A stretch of 64,000 bases of DNA from Flavobacterium alvei. GTDB taxonomy: Bacteria; Bacteroidota; Bacteroidia; Flavobacteriales; Flavobacteriaceae. The DNA is taken from NCBI RefSeq assembly GCF_002920895.1, contig NZ_PQVG01000003.1:436754-500753 (forward strand), read 5' to 3'. Below the pieces are notes generated by a model, which was given only the letters and a program-made list of their open reading frames with translations, did no database searches and was not told the DNA's origin. Positions 34,089-42,014 of this stretch are shown in pieces (positions within the stretch are counted from its first letter, which is position 1; every line of letters starts with the position of its first letter). Made by a program: the position numbers and the translations under genes.

Positions 34089-34130
34089 AATCAGAAATCT
34101 AAAATTGTTAATCTACAATCTAAAATCCTC
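34089..34130 (+). repeat. Heptamer array in the rsgA leader
   Basis: Six heptamers AATCAGA, AATCTAA, AATTGTT, AATCTAC, AATCTAA, AATCCTC, ending one base before the rsgA ATG. Confidence 0.88.
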
Positions 34131-34131
34131 T

Positions 34132-35109
34132 ATGACAGGAACCGTTTATAAATCTACAGGAAGTTGGTACACAGTGAAATCTGAACGAGGCGATTTTATC
34201 GAATGCCGTATGAAAGGGAAATTCCGAATCAAAGGTATCAAAAGCACGAACCCAATTGCTGTAGGTGATATTGTCGATTATGAGCTTGAAGAAACATCGG
34301 ATAATGTTACGGGAACTATCCATAAGATTCACGACAGAAAGAATTATATTGTTCGAAAATCTGTAAATCTTTCACATCAAATGCATATTATTGCATCCAA
34401 TATTGATTGTGTTTTTCTTTTGATAACTATCAATAACCCGCCTACAACTACCAGTTTTATAGACCGTTTTTTGGTCACGGCCGAAGCTTATGGTATAGAA
34501 ACGATTTTGGTTTTTAATAAAATAGATACGCTGGACGATGCTACACTAGACGAGCAATTGTATATGCAGCACATTTATCAGGAAATAGGATACCAATGCC
34601 TGCGAGTTTCTGCTGCCACAGGAAAAGGAGTAGAAGAGTTAAAACAATTGATGATAGAAAAAGTAACAATGTTTTCGGGTCATTCTGGTGTGGGAAAATC
34701 GACATTGGTCAACGCTTTGGAACCTAATTTGAATCTGAAAACAAAAAATATTTCTGAACAAAGTAAACAAGGACAACACACAACAACTTTTGCCGAAATG
34801 TATGATTTGAGTTTTAATGCTCGAATAATTGACACTCCAGGAATCAAAGGTTTCGGGATTGTGGATATGGAAAAGGAAGAAATTAGTGGTTATTTTCCAG
34901 AATTCTTCAAGTTGAAAGAACAATGCAAATTCAATAATTGTCTGCACAAAGAAGAGCCACATTGCGCCATCAAAGCAGCTTTAGAAAAAGACGAAATTGC
35001 TTGGTCGCGCTACAATAGTTATTTGAAAATCCTCGAAGGAGACGATGAAAATTATCGCACCGATTCATTTGATGAAGATCGAAAAGCAAGTGATGAAACC
35101 AGAAAATAG
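34132..35109 (+). CDS. rsgA: Ribosome small subunit-dependent GTPase A
   Basis: About 325 aa from the ATG at 34132 (MTGTVYKSTGSWYTVKSE); the nine codons upstream are repeat sequence. Circularly permuted GTPase: OB fold first, then G4 FNKID, G5 SAATGKG, G1 GHSGVGKST, G3 DTPGIKGF, and a C-terminal zinc-binding segment (CKFNNCLHKEEPHCAIK). Involved in late 30S maturation. Its stop codon is two bases before the heptamer arm of the four-helix-bundle element. Confidence 0.96.
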   Translation: MTGTVYKSTGSWYTVKSERGDFIECRMKGKFRIKGIKSTNPIAVGDIVDYELEETSDNVTGTIHKIHDRKNYIVRKSVNLSHQMHIIASNIDCVFLLITINNPPTTTSFIDRFLVTAEAYGIETILVFNKIDTLDDATLDEQLYMQHIYQEIGYQCLRVSAATGKGVEELKQLMIEKVTMFSGHSGVGKSTLVNALEPNLNLKTKNISEQSKQGQHTTTFAEMYDLSFNARIIDTPGIKGFGIVDMEKEEISGYFPEFFKLKEQCKFNNCLHKEEPHCAIKAALEKDEIAWSRYNSYLKILEGDDENYRTDSFDEDRKASDETRK

Positions 35110-35111
35110 TT

Positions 35112-35139
35112 GTGAATTGTGAATGGTAAATTGTGAATT
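35112..35139 (+). repeat. Left heptamer arm of the four-helix-bundle element
   Basis: Four heptamers: GTGAATT, GTGAATG, GTAAATT, GTGAATT. It is the exact reverse complement of 35517-35544 (28 of 28). It begins two bases after the rsgA stop, and its last base abuts the ATG of the enclosed gene. Confidence 0.97.
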
Positions 35140-35499
35140 ATGTCAGAGAATATAATAAAAACTAAATCATTTAATTTCGCTTTGAGGATTGTGAAATTGT
35201 ATCAATTCTTAAATCAGGAAAAAAGGGAATATGTTTTAAGTAAGCAGCTGCTTCGAAGCGGAACATCTGTTGGAGCATTAGTTAGAGAAGCGGAACAAGC
35301 TGAAAGTAGATTAGATTTCATTCACAAATTGGCAATTTCGCAAAAAGAAGCCAATGAGAGTGATTATTGGTTAGAGTTATTGTTTCAATCAGATTACCTA
35401 AACGAAATACAATATCAATCTTTAAAATCAGATATAGTAGAAATCAATAAAATTCTCGCATCCATCATTATTTCGACTAAACAAAATCTAAAAAAATAA
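35140..35499 (+). CDS. Four-helix-bundle protein (23S rRNA IVP / S23-like)
   Basis: 119 aa, all helical, with the family pattern: an early FALRIVKLYQFL helix, the LSKQLLRSGTSVGALVREAEQAES segment (about 34-60), FIHKLAISQKEANESDYWLELL (about 63-85) and a C-terminal helix with EINKILASII. Relatives are encoded in intervening sequences of bacterial 23S rRNA genes and include Avd-like accessory proteins of diversity-generating retroelements. Here the gene is not in rRNA but between rsgA and dtd, exactly bracketed by 28-bp inverted heptamer arrays. Function is unknown; nucleic-acid binding is likely from the family. Confidence 0.92.
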   Translation: MSENIIKTKSFNFALRIVKLYQFLNQEKREYVLSKQLLRSGTSVGALVREAEQAESRLDFIHKLAISQKEANESDYWLELLFQSDYLNEIQYQSLKSDIVEINKILASIIISTKQNLKK

Positions 35500-35516
35500 T
35501 TGTCAATTATCTCAGT

Positions 35517-35544
35517 AATTCACAATTTACCATTCACAATTCAC
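35517..35544 (+). repeat. Right heptamer arm of the four-helix-bundle element
   Basis: Four heptamers: AATTCAC, AATTTAC, CATTCAC, AATTCAC, the perfect reverse complement of the left arm. It ends seven bases before the dtd TTG start codon. Confidence 0.97.
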
Positions 35545-35551
35545 CATTATT

Positions 35552-36004
35552 TTGAAAACCGTAATCCAAAGAGTTTCCCAAGCCTCTGTAATCATTGATG
35601 CTAAAATTGTAGCCGATATTAAAAGTGGCTTATTAGTTTTGGTCGGAATAGAAGATGCCGATACACAAGAAGACACTAATTGGCTTTGTCAAAAAATCGC
35701 AAACCTTCGCATTTTTGGTGATGAAAACGATGTGATGAACCTTTCGGTAAAAGATATTGATGGCGAAGTGATTGTGGTTTCTCAATTTACCCTTCAAGCC
35801 TCGACCAAAAAAGGCAATCGCCCTTCCTATATTAAAGCGGCAAAACCTGAAATTGCCATTCCAATCTATGAAAACTTTGTTCAGCAATTAGAAGCTGAAT
35901 TGTGCAAGAAAATACAAACTGGAATTTTTGGTGCCGATATGAAAATTTTACTTCTAAATGACGGCCCAGTTACCATTATTATGGATAGTAAAAATAAATT
36001 CTAA
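35552..36004 (+). CDS. dtd: D-aminoacyl-tRNA deacylase
   Basis: 150 aa. MKTVIQRVSQASVIID opening, VVSQFTLQASTKKGNRPSY (the SQFTL catalytic motif) and the GxDMKILLLNDGPVTI (G-cisP-like NDGPVT) motif are intact. It removes D-amino acids from tRNA. The start is TTG; no ATG is available at the homologous position, and the right heptamer arm of the preceding element ends seven bases upstream, so the insertion may have changed its translation context. Confidence 0.94.
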   Translation: MKTVIQRVSQASVIIDAKIVADIKSGLLVLVGIEDADTQEDTNWLCQKIANLRIFGDENDVMNLSVKDIDGEVIVVSQFTLQASTKKGNRPSYIKAAKPEIAIPIYENFVQQLEAELCKKIQTGIFGADMKILLLNDGPVTIIMDSKNKF

Positions 36005-36032
36005 TTTAGGATAATTCTTAATATAAATTTCA

Positions 36033-36040
36033 TAAATTTG
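36033..36040 (+). promoter_or_regulatory. -7 element before the DUF3857 operon
   Basis: TAAATTTG, full TAnnTTTG match, 15 nt before the ATG at 36056, implying a near-leaderless transcript. No clear -33 TTG. Confidence 0.45.
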
Positions 36041-36055
36041 GTAAAACATTTTTTT

Positions 36056-37975
36056 ATGAAATTTCTTCTTTCTTCATTGATTGCTTTTTTGTTTGCTACT
36101 ACAATTTTTGCTCAAAAAACAGAATATTCTACCTTACTAATTCCCGATAGTTTAAAACAAAATGCAAATGCTGTTGTACGCTTAAGTCAAATAGATATTG
36201 TTATTTCTTCTCAACGAAGTATGAATGTCAAAGAAAAACGTATAGTTACGGTTTTAAATGAAAAAGGAGAAAGAGCTATAGGCGCTAGTGAAAATTATGA
36301 TAAGAGAAGAAATATTTCTAGCATTCAAGCGACAGTTTATGACAATTTTGGAAATGAAATTAAGAAAATAAAAAGAAAAGATTTCAAAGATCAAAGCTGT
36401 GTTGATGGAGGAACACTTTTCTCTGATGGGAGAGTAGTATATTTAGATTACACCCCAATTCAGTATCCTTACACAGTAGTTTATGAATGTGAAGTAGAAA
36501 CTTCTACAACTGCATTTGTTCCGTCATGGTTTCCGTTGAGTAATTATTATTTAAGCATCGAGAAAAGTGTTTTAAACGTGACTTATCCCGAAAATCTTGG
36601 TTTCAGAAAAAGGGAGTTCAATTTTTCAAACTTTAAAATTACCAAGACTGTAGATACATCCACACAACTTTCATATGTAGCAACTTCAATTACTGCTCAG
36701 AAATATGAAGATTATAGTCCCGGATTTGTAGATTTATTTCCAAAAGTAATGATGGGATTGGAGTTTTTTAATCTAGAAGGTGTGGATGGAAATGCCAAAA
36801 CCTGGGAAGAATTTGGAAAATGGTGGTCCGACAAGATTTTGGTAGGTACAGACGAATTATCTGAAGAAACCCGAGCAAAAATGAAAGCCTTAGTAGGAGA
36901 TGAAAAAGACCCAATTAAGAAAGCTAAAATAATTTATAAATATGTTCAAGAAAAATCACGTTATGTCGCTATTTCTGAAGGAATAGGAGGCTGGAAACCA
37001 ATGCTTGTTAAAGATGTAGATCGACTTGGTTATGGTGATTGCAAAGCTTTGTCAAATTATACAAAATCATTGTTAAACGCTGTAGATGTTCCTTCTTATT
37101 ATACAAAATTATACGGCAGTAGAGATAAACAAAATATAGAATCCGATTTTGTTTCTCAGCAAGGAAACCATATTATTTTAACAATTCCAAATGGCAAAGA
37201 CTATATTTTTTTAGAATGTACCAGTCAAGATGATCCCTTTGGTTATCAGGCAAATTTTACTGACGACCGAGATGTTTTGGTTGTAAAACCCGAAGGTGGA
37301 GTAATTGTTAGAACTAAAAATTATGAAAACAAGGACAACTCTCAAATTAGTAAAGGCAACTATTCAATAGCTGAAAATGGAGATTTTTCTGGAAAAATCG
37401 CAATGGTTTCTGAAGGATCACAATACGGTCAAAAATCAGGTGTAGGCAGTGTAGAAAAGATGCAACCCCAAGAAAAAGAAGCCTATTATAAAAGATTTTG
37501 GGGCAATATCAACAATTTGAAAATAGATAAAATCACTTTTTTAAATGACAAGGAAAAAGTAAGTTTTACCGAAAACGCTGAAATTAGTGCAGTAAATTAT
37601 GGAGCAATTTCAAACAATAAAATGATTTTTGCAGTAGATGCTTTCAATCAAAACTCTGAAGTTGTTAAGAGAATTCGAAACCGTAAAAACCCATTCGAGA
37701 TTCAAAGAGGTTATTATGACAATGATGAAATTGCTATTGCATTACCAACAGGATTTTCAATAGAATCTATTCCCAATAATTTTGAATTGAATACCAAATT
37801 TGGAGAATACAAAACCGAAATTATAAAAGTGGACAATACTAATTTAATTTATAAACGTTCGATTTTCATCAAAAAAGGATTGTATAAAAACACTGAATAC
37901 GATGATTATCGTCTTTTTATGGAACAAATTTCTAGAAACGATAATGCCAAAATAATACTTACAAAAAACCTTTAA
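36056..37975 (+). CDS. DUF3857/transglutaminase-domain exported protein, catalytic Cys present
   Basis: About 639 aa from the ATG at 36056, with signal peptide MKFLLSSLIAFLFATTIFAQ. An N-terminal DUF3857 beta domain (about 40-240) is followed by a transglutaminase-like domain with C329 in RLGYGDCKALSNYTKSLL and a His in QQGNHIILT, then a C-terminal DUF2569/DUF3858-like beta region. It is the most complete enzyme-like member of the four here and differs in sequence from the next three. Exported to periplasm or outer membrane; substrate unknown. Confidence 0.85.
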   Translation: MKFLLSSLIAFLFATTIFAQKTEYSTLLIPDSLKQNANAVVRLSQIDIVISSQRSMNVKEKRIVTVLNEKGERAIGASENYDKRRNISSIQATVYDNFGNEIKKIKRKDFKDQSCVDGGTLFSDGRVVYLDYTPIQYPYTVVYECEVETSTTAFVPSWFPLSNYYLSIEKSVLNVTYPENLGFRKREFNFSNFKITKTVDTSTQLSYVATSITAQKYEDYSPGFVDLFPKVMMGLEFFNLEGVDGNAKTWEEFGKWWSDKILVGTDELSEETRAKMKALVGDEKDPIKKAKIIYKYVQEKSRYVAISEGIGGWKPMLVKDVDRLGYGDCKALSNYTKSLLNAVDVPSYYTKLYGSRDKQNIESDFVSQQGNHIILTIPNGKDYIFLECTSQDDPFGYQANFTDDRDVLVVKPEGGVIVRTKNYENKDNSQISKGNYSIAENGDFSGKIAMVSEGSQYGQKSGVGSVEKMQPQEKEAYYKRFWGNINNLKIDKITFLNDKEKVSFTENAEISAVNYGAISNNKMIFAVDAFNQNSEVVKRIRNRKNPFEIQRGYYDNDEIAIALPTGFSIESIPNNFELNTKFGEYKTEIIKVDNTNLIYKRSIFIKKGLYKNTEYDDYRLFMEQISRNDNAKIILTKNL

Positions 37976-37979
37976 AAAA

Positions 37980-39998
37980 ATGAAAACCTACGTTCAATTA
38001 TTTATTTTATTTTTTACCTTTTTCTATTCCAATTCTAATGCTCAAGAATTCAAATTAGGAAAAGTTTCTGTAGCCGAATTAGAAGAAAAACAACACCCCA
38101 AAGACCCATCGGCTGCGGCAGCCATTTTATTCAAAAAAGGAGAAGTTAAATTTGAATATACACAAAGCGATGGATTTACAATGTTTACAGATGTTAAAAC
38201 ACGAATTAAAATATATAAAAAAGAAGGGTATGATTGGGCAAATCAAAATATCAGGTACTATTTGTCAGGTAATTCAAAAGAAATTATATCGGTTTCGGAC
38301 GCTGTGACTTATAATTTGGTTAATGGAAAAATTGAAAAAACAAAATTAAAGACCGAAGGCGAATTTGACGAAAATATCAATAAATATTGGGCTCAAAAAA
38401 AGATAACATTACCCAATATAAAAGAAGGTTCAGTTATAGAATTTCAATATACAATAAAAACAAAATCTATTGGCTCGATGAGAGAATGGGATTTTCAATC
38501 TAGCATTCCAGTGAATCATTCAGAATTCATCACTTATATTCCCGAATTTTTTGTTTTCAACACCAATAAAAAAGGATTTATTTTTCCTAAAGTAACCGTA
38601 AAAGAAATTAATAAAGTTGCCAATTATAATTATAGAGAGAAAAGTGTTCCAGGAGGAACAGTTATACATTCTGTTTCTAATGAAACGTTGGAATATGTTG
38701 AAACCCAAACTACTTATTTAGCCGAAAATTTGCCAGCGATGAAAGATGAGGCTTATGTAAATAATATCAGAAATTATACTGCTAGTATTTCGCACGAGTT
38801 ATCGATGACCAAATTTGATAATCGTCCAACAAAAATTTATTCACTAGATTGGGAATCGGTAGCCAAAACGATTTATGAGTTTGAAGATTTTGGGCTTGAA
38901 CTGAGTAAAAGCGGGTATTTTGAAGAAGATTTAAAAACAGTTATAAGTGGTGACAAGACAAGAGCTGAAACCATCGGGGCAATTTTCAATTATGTAAAAA
39001 CGAATATAAAATGGAATGAGCACTACAGTTTTTTCTGCAATGATGGTGTAAAAACAGCTTATAAAAACAAGACAGGAAATGTAGCCGAAATTAATTTGAT
39101 GCTCACAGCAATGTTGCGTTATGCAGGATTCGATGCTAATCCAGTTTTAGTGAGTACTCGCTCAAACGGAATCGCTTTATTTCCGAGTTTAAACGCTTTC
39201 AATTATGTTATTTCAGCAATAGAAACTCCCGAAGGTTTACTATTAATGGATGCTACCGAAATCTTTTCGACTCCCAATGTGCTTCCATTAAGAGATTTGA
39301 ACTGGTTTGGAAGATTGATTAGAAAAGACGGAACTTCTTCTCAAATTAGTTTGACTCCAATCATGATTTCCAAAGGAACTTCGACTATGAATATTGTGTT
39401 GAATACAGATGGTACAATTGACGGAAAAATAAGAAGACAATACACCAATCACGAAGCATTAAAATTCAGGAAGAATAATGTAGATACTAAGCAAGAATCC
39501 TATTTAGAAAAACTCGAAAACGACAATAATGGTATCGAAATTGGTGAATATGTAAGAGCCAATGAGCTTGATTTATCCAAACCAGTGATGGAAACCTATT
39601 CGTTCAAATCGAACAAAGATGCAGAAATCATTAGCGACAAAATCTATTTGTCTCCAATGTTGTTTTTAGCAGATAAAGAAAACCCTTTCAAGCAGGAAAA
39701 AAGAGAATATCCTGTCGATTTTGGTTATCCATTTGAGTCCAAAATTTATGTAAATATCGATATTCCACAAGGATATAAAGTAGAATTTTTGCCTAAAGCG
39801 TCTAATTTATTGACAGGAGATGATATTGGTGCCTTTAGCTATGTTATAGAAAACACAGATAATAAAATCAAAATAATTGTTACAGCAACAATGAATATGG
39901 CTATTGTTCCAGCAGATTTTTATGATGTCTTAAAAGAATTTTATCAAGGAATGATTACCAAAGAAAATGAGAAAATTATATTAACCAAGAATCTATAA
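37980..39998 (+). CDS. DUF3857/transglutaminase-like paralog, catalytic Cys replaced by Val
   Basis: 672 aa with signal peptide ending NSNAQ (about 22). DUF3857 domain about 60-270; transglutaminase-like region about 325-450. Where the active-site cysteine belongs, the motif reads KTGNVAEINLML, with V368 (codon GTA at 39081). The next gene has Cys at the same place. The first 60 residues are nearly identical to the next gene's, so the two arose by tandem duplication. It starts four bases after the previous stop and is probably translationally coupled. Likely a non-catalytic binding protein; this is inference. Confidence 0.85.
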   Translation: MKTYVQLFILFFTFFYSNSNAQEFKLGKVSVAELEEKQHPKDPSAAAAILFKKGEVKFEYTQSDGFTMFTDVKTRIKIYKKEGYDWANQNIRYYLSGNSKEIISVSDAVTYNLVNGKIEKTKLKTEGEFDENINKYWAQKKITLPNIKEGSVIEFQYTIKTKSIGSMREWDFQSSIPVNHSEFITYIPEFFVFNTNKKGFIFPKVTVKEINKVANYNYREKSVPGGTVIHSVSNETLEYVETQTTYLAENLPAMKDEAYVNNIRNYTASISHELSMTKFDNRPTKIYSLDWESVAKTIYEFEDFGLELSKSGYFEEDLKTVISGDKTRAETIGAIFNYVKTNIKWNEHYSFFCNDGVKTAYKNKTGNVAEINLMLTAMLRYAGFDANPVLVSTRSNGIALFPSLNAFNYVISAIETPEGLLLMDATEIFSTPNVLPLRDLNWFGRLIRKDGTSSQISLTPIMISKGTSTMNIVLNTDGTIDGKIRRQYTNHEALKFRKNNVDTKQESYLEKLENDNNGIEIGEYVRANELDLSKPVMETYSFKSNKDAEIISDKIYLSPMLFLADKENPFKQEKREYPVDFGYPFESKIYVNIDIPQGYKVEFLPKASNLLTGDDIGAFSYVIENTDNKIKIIVTATMNMAIVPADFYDVLKEFYQGMITKENEKIILTKNL

Positions 39999-40000
39999 AA

Positions 40001-42010
40001 ATGAAAACCTACTTTAAAGCATTAGTTTTATTTTTTGCCTTTTTCTATTCCAATTCTAATGCCCAAGAATTCAAATTAGGAAAAGTTTCAATAGCCGAAT
40101 TAGAAGAAAAAGAACATCCAAAAGACCCGTCGGCTGCGGCAGCCATTTTATTCAAAAAAGGAGAAGTCAAATTCGAATATACTAGTGAATATGGATTTCA
40201 GGTCGTTACTAAAGTGCAAACCAGAATCAAAATATACAAAAAAGAAGGGTATGATCTTGCAAATCAATCGGTTCCTTATCATTTAGAAAGTTCATTGAAT
40301 GAAAAAATTGCTTTCTCGGATGCCATTACTTATAATTTAGTTAGTGGAAAAATCGAAAAAACAAAACTGAAAAGCGATGGCGAGTTTGTAGAAAAGGTCA
40401 ACAAATATTGGGGGCGAAAAAAAATAACAATGCCAAATGTCAAGGAAGGTTCGGTGATTGAATTTGAATATACTATAAAAACTGGTCTCATAGGTTCACT
40501 GAGAGATTGGGATTTTCAATTGAGTATTCCAGTTAATTATTCAGAATATACAACTTATGTCCCAGAATATTACACCTATAAATCAAACCAAACTGGAGGC
40601 ATTGTGCTTAAAACAACCATTGAAAAAAACAGCAGAAAAGTTAATTATGTTTATGTTCAAGATAATAAGGATGGCACCCCACCAGCTCGTTCAAATGAAG
40701 AGTTAAACTTTATTGAGACGAAAACCAGCTATTCTGTCAAGGATTTACCTGCAATAAAAGAGGAAGCATTTGTAAACAATATTCATAATTATACTACTAG
40801 TATTTCTAACGAGTTATCAGTGGTAAATTACCCAAATACACCTCCAAAATATTATTCGACTGATTGGGAATCTGTAGTGAAAACCATTTATGATTTTGAT
40901 GATTTTGGTCCTGAATTGAATAAAACAGGTTATTTTGAAGCTGATGTTGATAAGCTGTTGACTGGAATTAATACTTCAAACGAACGAATTGAAGCCCTAT
41001 TTAATTATGTCAAATCGAATGTGAAATGGGATGATTATAAAGGATATTCTTGTAATGAAGGAGTGAAAAATGCCTATAAAAACAAAACAGGAAATTGCGC
41101 CGAAATTAATTTGATGCTTACGGCAATGATGCGATATGCAGGGCTAAATGCCAATCCGGTTTTAATTAGCACTCGCGATAATGGAATTGCTTTTTTTCCT
41201 AATCGAACTGCATTTAATTATGTGATTGCAGCTGTAGAAACTCCAGAAGGTATGATATTGTTAGATGCAACTGAAAAATATTCGAAACCCAACATTTTGC
41301 CATTGCGTGATTTGAACTGGTTTGGAAGATTAATTCGAAAAGATGGAACATCGACAGAAATAAATTTGATGCCAAAAACACTCTCTAGAAAGGTTGTAAA
41401 TATGGGTTTTGCTATAAAAAGCGATGGCTCAATTGAAGGAAAAACAAGAAGTCAATATGTTGATTATGAAGCTTTAGATTTTAGAATACAACACCTGCTA
41501 ACCAATAAAGACACTTATTTAGAAGAGCTAGAAAATAAAAACAACAAAATAGAGATTAGTGATTATGCTAGAGAAAACGACTTAGATTTATCTAAACCAA
41601 TAAGTGAGATTTTTTCATTCAAAGACACAAAAAGTGTTGAAATAATAAATGACAAAATTTACATTTCTCCTTTATTATTTCTTGCATATAAAGAAAATCC
41701 ATTCAAACAAGAAGTTCGAGAATATCCTGTAGATTTTGGATATCCTTCAGTCGAAAAAATAAATGTAAGTATAGAAATACCCGAAGGATATGTTGTCGAG
41801 TCATTGCCAGCACCAATAAATATTGCAACAGGTGAGAATGTTGGATCCTTTGTTTTTAATATTGCTAGTAGCGCAAATAAAATTCAAACTGTTGTTACAT
41901 CAACCATAAACGAAGCCATTGTACCTTCTGATTTTTATCCAGTTTTGAAGGGTTTTTACCAGCAAATGATAGACAAGCAAAACGAAAAAATTGTTTTAAA
42001 GAAGATATAA
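40001..42010 (+). CDS. DUF3857/transglutaminase-like paralog, catalytic Cys present
   Basis: 669 aa, signal peptide as in its upstream paralog. DUF3857 domain about 60-270 and transglutaminase-like domain with C366 in KTGNCAEINLMLTAMMRYAG (codon TGC at 41096), then the conserved beta-rich C-terminus (NPFKQEVREYPVDFGYP). It lies two bases after the previous gene. Of the three tandem paralogs it is the only one keeping the nucleophile. Confidence 0.85.
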   Translation: MKTYFKALVLFFAFFYSNSNAQEFKLGKVSIAELEEKEHPKDPSAAAAILFKKGEVKFEYTSEYGFQVVTKVQTRIKIYKKEGYDLANQSVPYHLESSLNEKIAFSDAITYNLVSGKIEKTKLKSDGEFVEKVNKYWGRKKITMPNVKEGSVIEFEYTIKTGLIGSLRDWDFQLSIPVNYSEYTTYVPEYYTYKSNQTGGIVLKTTIEKNSRKVNYVYVQDNKDGTPPARSNEELNFIETKTSYSVKDLPAIKEEAFVNNIHNYTTSISNELSVVNYPNTPPKYYSTDWESVVKTIYDFDDFGPELNKTGYFEADVDKLLTGINTSNERIEALFNYVKSNVKWDDYKGYSCNEGVKNAYKNKTGNCAEINLMLTAMMRYAGLNANPVLISTRDNGIAFFPNRTAFNYVIAAVETPEGMILLDATEKYSKPNILPLRDLNWFGRLIRKDGTSTEINLMPKTLSRKVVNMGFAIKSDGSIEGKTRSQYVDYEALDFRIQHLLTNKDTYLEELENKNNKIEISDYARENDLDLSKPISEIFSFKDTKSVEIINDKIYISPLLFLAYKENPFKQEVREYPVDFGYPSVEKINVSIEIPEGYVVESLPAPINIATGENVGSFVFNIASSANKIQTVVTSTINEAIVPSDFYPVLKGFYQQMIDKQNEKIVLKKI

Positions 42011-42014
42011 GTTT

